Shown here piece by piece: positions 60,091-64,000 of a stretch of DNA of 64,000 nucleotides. The notes under the pieces are model-generated. The model was not told the DNA's origin, did no database searches, and saw only the letters and a program-made list of their open reading frames with translations. A program made the translations under genes and the position numbers. Each line of letters begins with the position of its first letter. Position 1 is the first letter of the stretch. The DNA is from Agriterribacter humi (GTDB taxonomy: Bacteria > Bacteroidota > Bacteroidia > Chitinophagales > Chitinophagaceae). Where the stretch lies: positions 62,001 to 126,000 of the forward strand of contig NZ_VOHQ01000005.1 in NCBI RefSeq assembly GCF_009192765.1. The letters are read 5' to 3'.

Positions 60091-60114
60091 AACTTGTCCG
60101 CCGTGGCGGATCAG
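60091..60114 (-). repeat. 24-nt mini-palindrome, inverted copy
   Basis: Exact reverse complement of 25821-25844 and 33532-33555 (core TCCGCCGTGGCGGA). It interrupts an otherwise ordinary L1 leader between CAATCAATAA and ATATCATAAATAA. Because this copy is in a different leader type and orientation, the element has been mobile. Confidence 0.75.
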
Positions 60115-60133
60115 ATATCATAAATAAAACTTC

Positions 60134-62542
60134 ATGCTAAAAAATTATATTAAAATCGCCTGGCGGAATATTACAAAAAGCCGTTTTCATGCCCTGGTAA
60201 ATATTTCAGGATTATCGGTGGGCATTGCTTTTACATTGCTTATTGGCGCATATGTATGGAGTGAACTGAATGTGAACAGTGCATTAAAGAACCTTAACCG
60301 GCAGTATATACTGCAAAGCAAATGGAAAAATCCCAACCAGGGACTTGAACTTACCACGGTTGGCCCACTGGCTAAGGCGCTAAGGGAAACGTACCCCCAC
60401 CTTGTGGCCAACTACTACCGCTGGGATGGCATTACATCGAATGTATCTAAGGGAGATAAGGTTTTTAGGGAAGGGCTGCAGGTTGGCGACAGCACGATGT
60501 TAAGCATGTATGGATTCAGTGTGCTGCATGGCAATACGAAAACAGCTTTTGATGATCCTTTTTCAGTGGTTATCACCGCGGAAAAAGCGATCAAATATTT
60601 TGGCAAAACAGATGTGACAGGAGAAACACTGTCTATAGAAAATTTTTCAGGAGCGAAGCATGATTTCATGATAAGTGCTGTATTAAAGAGCCCTGCAAAA
60701 AATTCTGTAACGATGCTCAACGATAATAACAATAACCAATTCTATATATCGGCCAATAACATCAGTTATTTTGGCCGAAATATGGACTGGCCTAATTTTT
60801 ATATTGTAGGTTATATTGAGCTTCAGAAAGGTGTTTCACCGATTGAACTGGAAAAGCCGATGCAGCATTTGTTAAAACAAAATGCGCCACCGGGAGTTGC
60901 GGAAAACCTTACTCCCTATATTGTTCCTTTAAACCAATATTACTTAGATGCCAATAACGGGTTGATCAAAAAAACCCTGTTTGCCTTATCCGGCATAGCA
61001 TTCTTTATACTGCTGATGGCCATTGTAAATTTTATAAATCTATCGGTGAGCAAATCAGCGGCGAGGATGAGAGAGATTGGCATTCGTAAAGTATTGGGTG
61101 GCGTAAGGAGGCAATTGATTGTTCAGTTCCTGGTGGAGTCGGTAATCACTGTTCTCTTTTCTACAATAGTAGCAGTCTTTTTATATATAGCAACCTGTAA
61201 CCTGTTCAGCAATATACTGGGCAAAGAAATTCCTTCTTTAAATGCCTTTCCATTATACTTCATTTTTATTCCGGCTATATTAATTGTATTGATCGGGTTC
61301 CTGGCAGGCATCTACCCTTCTTTTGTTTTATCTTCTCTTAAAGCGGTTGAATCCCTTAAGGGCAAGCTGGGAGCAGTAAAAGACAATGTTTTGTTGAGAA
61401 AGTTATTGATCGGTTTCCAGTTTGGCACGGCAGCGCTTGTTTTTATTTGCGCTTATATTATTACGGAACAAATGCAGCTTTTTTTTACAAAAGACTTAGG
61501 ATACAATAAAGACTATATCGTGTCTGCCCAGTTGCCACGCGACTGGTCACGGCCCGGAGTTGATAAAATGGAAACAATCCGCAGCCAGTTTGCAGCAATG
61601 CCGCAGGTTAGTAATGCCGCACTGTCTTATGAAGTGCCGGACGATAACAATGCCGGGCAGGTTACACTGTACAGGATCGGTTCCGATTCTGCCCATGCTG
61701 TTTCTTCACAACAATTCACCACAGATGAATATTACAGGTCCACTTTTAATATCCCGATGGCCGCCGGAGAATTTTTTGGAAAGGAAGGCGGGCTGGTGGA
61801 TGCAACTAAAATCGTTATCAATGAAAAGCAGGCTAAGGCCTTGGGCTGGAACGATCCACAAGATGCCATTGGTAAAGGAGTAGTTTTCCTGGGATTTAAT
61901 GGTTACAAAGCTGCAATAGCAGGTGTTACAAAGGATTTCAATACCGGCTCATTGCAAAAAGCGATTCCGCCGGTTACATTCGTGCATGTTAAAACCAATA
62001 CTATTTTCAGATTCCTGTCTTTCAAACTGCGGGCTGGCAATGTACGTGAATCCATAGCGGCTTTGCAGCAAAAATGGTCTGTGCTTTTGCCAGGCACTGC
62101 ATTCGACTTTACATTTATGGATGATACCATCAAAAAATTATATACAACAGAAATACAATTACAGCAGGCGTCTTATACCGCTGCTCTGCTGGCGCTTGTT
62201 ATTGTATTGCTTGGCGTGCTGGGCCTAATATCTTTAAGCGTACAAAAAAGGATAAAGGAAATCGGTATCCGGAAAATACTGGGATCTTCGGTTTCGGCCA
62301 TTATTGCCTTGTTTGTAAAAGAATTTCTGTCAATCGTGTTAATAGCCGGTTTGGTGGTTTGCCCGCTTGCCTATATATTAATGAACAGTTGGCTGAATGC
62401 ATACGTTTATCGGGTAGCCATAACCGGCATACCATTTATGGCATCTCTTGTTTTTATTGGCGCAGTTACGATACTGATCATTGTAGCCCGCACCTATAAA
62501 GCTGCTATGGATAACCCGGTGAAGAGCCTTCGCACCGAATAG
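60134..62542 (+). CDS. Gene 24: FtsX/MacB-type ABC permease, outlier subfamily
   Basis: An 802-residue permease starting MLKNYIKIAWRNITKSR. It keeps the two-module plan but is the most divergent member. TM2 LLMAIVNFINLSVSKSA and TM6 IVLLGVLGLISLSVQ have no family cysteine. The linker is NQYYLDANNGLIKKT. First loop REIGIRKVLGGVRRQ (314), second IKEIGIRKILGSS (about 707). TM4 ends GIYPSFVLSSLKAVESLKG; tail AMDNPVKSLRTE. Despite this, its last codons lie in the 49-nt block identical to genes 4 and 6, so the gene end was probably acquired by recombination. The start is fixed by the N-terminal signature. Confidence 0.94.
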   Translation: MLKNYIKIAWRNITKSRFHALVNISGLSVGIAFTLLIGAYVWSELNVNSALKNLNRQYILQSKWKNPNQGLELTTVGPLAKALRETYPHLVANYYRWDGITSNVSKGDKVFREGLQVGDSTMLSMYGFSVLHGNTKTAFDDPFSVVITAEKAIKYFGKTDVTGETLSIENFSGAKHDFMISAVLKSPAKNSVTMLNDNNNNQFYISANNISYFGRNMDWPNFYIVGYIELQKGVSPIELEKPMQHLLKQNAPPGVAENLTPYIVPLNQYYLDANNGLIKKTLFALSGIAFFILLMAIVNFINLSVSKSAARMREIGIRKVLGGVRRQLIVQFLVESVITVLFSTIVAVFLYIATCNLFSNILGKEIPSLNAFPLYFIFIPAILIVLIGFLAGIYPSFVLSSLKAVESLKGKLGAVKDNVLLRKLLIGFQFGTAALVFICAYIITEQMQLFFTKDLGYNKDYIVSAQLPRDWSRPGVDKMETIRSQFAAMPQVSNAALSYEVPDDNNAGQVTLYRIGSDSAHAVSSQQFTTDEYYRSTFNIPMAAGEFFGKEGGLVDATKIVINEKQAKALGWNDPQDAIGKGVVFLGFNGYKAAIAGVTKDFNTGSLQKAIPPVTFVHVKTNTIFRFLSFKLRAGNVRESIAALQQKWSVLLPGTAFDFTFMDDTIKKLYTTEIQLQQASYTAALLALVIVLLGVLGLISLSVQKRIKEIGIRKILGSSVSAIIALFVKEFLSIVLIAGLVVCPLAYILMNSWLNAYVYRVAITGIPFMASLVFIGAVTILIIVARTYKAAMDNPVKSLRTE

Positions 62543-62577
62543 CTACGGCTCTCAAAGAGCGTTTGAAAACGGAGTGA
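62543..62577 (+). pseudogene. Relic C-terminal tail after gene 24
   Basis: Same 14-nt spacer as after genes 4 and 6, then GAG CGT TTG AAA ACG GAG TGA (62557-62577), reading ERLKTE-stop. The relic spelling (AAA ACG GAG) differs from those at genes 4 and 6, as expected if each relic is the gene's own former end. Confidence 0.7.
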
Positions 62578-62617
62578 AGTTAATTTGAAAATGAGATGAT
62601 TTGAAAATTGAAAATGA

Positions 62618-62651
62618 GCGGCCGCCACACAACGAAGGAGCGTCAGACCGC
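62618..62651 (+). repeat. RA palindrome, copy 10, degenerate
   Basis: GCGGCCGCCACACAAC...GGAGCGTCAGACCGC; the right arm is intact, the left arm has several substitutions. Confidence 0.55.
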
Positions 62652-62678
62652 GAATACGGGATTATGTAAAATGTTTAA

Positions 62679-62755
62679 ATTGCTGAAAGCTGATTCGCCA
62701 CGGCGGACAAGTTGCTGACGGAAAGCTAACTACTGACAGCTCAAATCATACAATT
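62679..62755 (+). repeat. L2 leader before gene 25 with 24-nt palindrome
   Basis: L2 containing the mini-palindrome at 62690-62713 with one substitution (TTCGCCACGGCGGA). GCTGACGG is followed by an extra AAAGCTAACTACTGACAG-like unit before CTCAAATC, so the leader is longer than its relatives. Confidence 0.7.
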
Positions 62756-64000
62756 ATGTTAAGAAACTATTTTAAAATCATTCTTAGAAACCTGAAAACC
62801 CAAAAAGTCTTCTCCGCCATAAATCTTCTTGGGTTAACCGTTAGCCTCACGGCTGTAATATTTATATCGCTGTATATACGGTACGAGTTGTCTTACGACA
62901 AATATTTACCCACATCCGGTAATGTTTACAGGCTTTATACTGAAAATACCCGGTTAAAGGAGGATGCCAATAAACTGCAATTGCCAACCGGCCTGGCAGA
63001 AATGCTTAAAAAGGAGTTCCCCGAAGTGAAGGAGTTCGTGCAGATAAACCAGGGAAAACAGGAATTTATAGGGAAAAACGGAAATATAAAAGTCGGCACG
63101 CTTGATGCCGGCAATAATTATTTCACCATATTTCCTTTCACCTTTATTGCAGGTAACCCACAGCAGGCGTTATCGGAAAAAAATTCGATTGTTCTTACCG
63201 AATCTGCTGCTAAAAAAATATTTGGCAACACCAACCCTTTGAACCAGGTATTAATGAATACCCAAAATGAACCATTTACCGTAACTGCTATTGTAAAAGA
63301 CATCCCGGCTAATACTCATTTTGAAGCAGAGGCTATTGTTAATTTAAGCTATCCCTGGGCCTTAAAGCCGCTCAACTGGAAAGCCTATTCCGGTATATAC
63401 CAATATGTATTATTAGGAGATAACGTTGAAGCAGGGGCGCTGCAAAAAAAGTTTAAGTCTGTTTATGAAAAATATGCTTTTCCTAAAGATATACAACTTG
63501 TTTTGCAACCGGTAACAGCTATCCACCTGCACTCCAATTTCAGTGGTGAATTATCTGTAAACTCCGATATCCGGTATATCTACATTTTCGGACTGGCAGC
63601 ACTGCTGCTATTGTTTCTTGCAGGCATCAATTACATCAATCTCTCAACTGCCCGTTCGCTGCACCGTGCAAAAGAAACAGGTATCAGAAAAGTACTGGGC
63701 GCCCAAAGAAAAGGGATTATCATACAATTCCTTTCGGAAACAATCCTGTTTTTCCTTTTAGCAACCATCGCCTCAATTGTATTAACAATTATTTTTTCTG
63801 CTTTCATTGCGGGAATATTACACATTAACCCGGATGTTTTTACAGCATTTGATACCGCTTCGCTCCTTGTTTTTTTGGGAGGAATATTATTTTTTGGAGT
63901 GATAGCAGGGCTTTATCCTGCATTTTACTTATCAAAACAAGCGCCTGCATTCATTATAAAAGGGATAATGAGCAGAAACGCATTTAATGTAATATTAAGG
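62756..64000 (+). CDS. Gene 25 (3' partial): FtsX/MacB-type ABC permease, subfamily B
   Basis: The first 415 codons of a permease, open to the right edge. It starts MLRNYFKIILRNLKTQK, then TM1 (SAINLLGLTVSLTAVIFISL). Periplasmic domain 1 has AKKIFGNTNPLNQ and TAIVKDIPANTHF. Linker TAIHLHSNFSGE; TM2 FLAGINYINLSTARSL, with Gly for the usual cysteine; first loop KETGIRKVLGAQRKG (306), Thr-Gly for Val-Gly; GLYPAFYLSKQAP follows TM4. The second module, if present, lies beyond the window. The start is supported by the family signature and by the L2 leader just upstream. Confidence 0.93.
   Translation, partial: MLRNYFKIILRNLKTQKVFSAINLLGLTVSLTAVIFISLYIRYELSYDKYLPTSGNVYRLYTENTRLKEDANKLQLPTGLAEMLKKEFPEVKEFVQINQGKQEFIGKNGNIKVGTLDAGNNYFTIFPFTFIAGNPQQALSEKNSIVLTESAAKKIFGNTNPLNQVLMNTQNEPFTVTAIVKDIPANTHFEAEAIVNLSYPWALKPLNWKAYSGIYQYVLLGDNVEAGALQKKFKSVYEKYAFPKDIQLVLQPVTAIHLHSNFSGELSVNSDIRYIYIFGLAALLLLFLAGINYINLSTARSLHRAKETGIRKVLGAQRKGIIIQFLSETILFFLLATIASIVLTIIFSAFIAGILHINPDVFTAFDTASLLVFLGGILFFGVIAGLYPAFYLSKQAPAFIIKGIMSRNAFNVILR

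Overview
The window is one unbroken, single-strand array of 25 paralogous genes (23 complete, one cut at each edge). All encode FtsX/MacB-type ABC transporter permeases of about 783-832 residues. No gene of any other family, RNA gene, transposase or CRISPR array is visible. The protein family, the AT-rich leaders without Shine-Dalgarno sequences and the dispersed-repeat style point to a Bacteroidota genome, most likely Chitinophagaceae-like. That assignment is inference from recognised family features, not a database match.

Every protein has the same two-module plan: a cytoplasmic amphipathic start (M-F/I/L-KNYFK-I/T-A-W/F-RN), TM1, periplasmic domain 1 (MacB_PCD type), TM2-4 with a cytoplasmic KE(V/I)GIRK loop, TM5, periplasmic domain 2, TM6-8 with a second KEIGIRKVLGAS loop, and a near-invariant end (ANPVKSLRTE). 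The linker just before TM2 defines three interleaved subfamilies. A (LY..F.NG..GG) is genes 6, 8, 10, 11, 13, 17, 18, 20, 21 and 23. B (IHLHS-like) is genes 1, 2, 3, 5, 7, 12, 14, 16, 19 and 25. C (DVHF-like) is genes 4, 9, 15 and 22. Gene 24 is an outlier. No ATPase subunit and no membrane-fusion partner is encoded here, so the permeases must use ATPases from elsewhere.

Two spacers carry the same regulatory layout: dyads of form GTnCG-N4-CGnAC followed by a sigma-54-like -24/-12 element (TGGCAC-N5-TTG). They lie before gene 7 (15172) and gene 18 (44326). This suggests transcription units starting at genes 7 and 18, with the first six genes read from a promoter left of the window or from an unrecognised one.

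The other spacers are built from a small kit of repeats: R1, a roughly 230-bp element with a hairpin at each end (REPIN/MITE-like), directly after the stop codon; RA, a 35-nt palindrome always in the same orientation; R3, an AT-rich hairpin block; two mini-palindromes (24 nt and about 26 nt) found in both orientations and nested inside other repeats; and two leader types (L1, L2) shared by non-adjacent genes. Several genes end with a second, displaced copy of the conserved C-terminal coding tail just after the functional stop. Together these suggest an array reshaped by recombination and palindrome insertion while every reading frame stayed intact.
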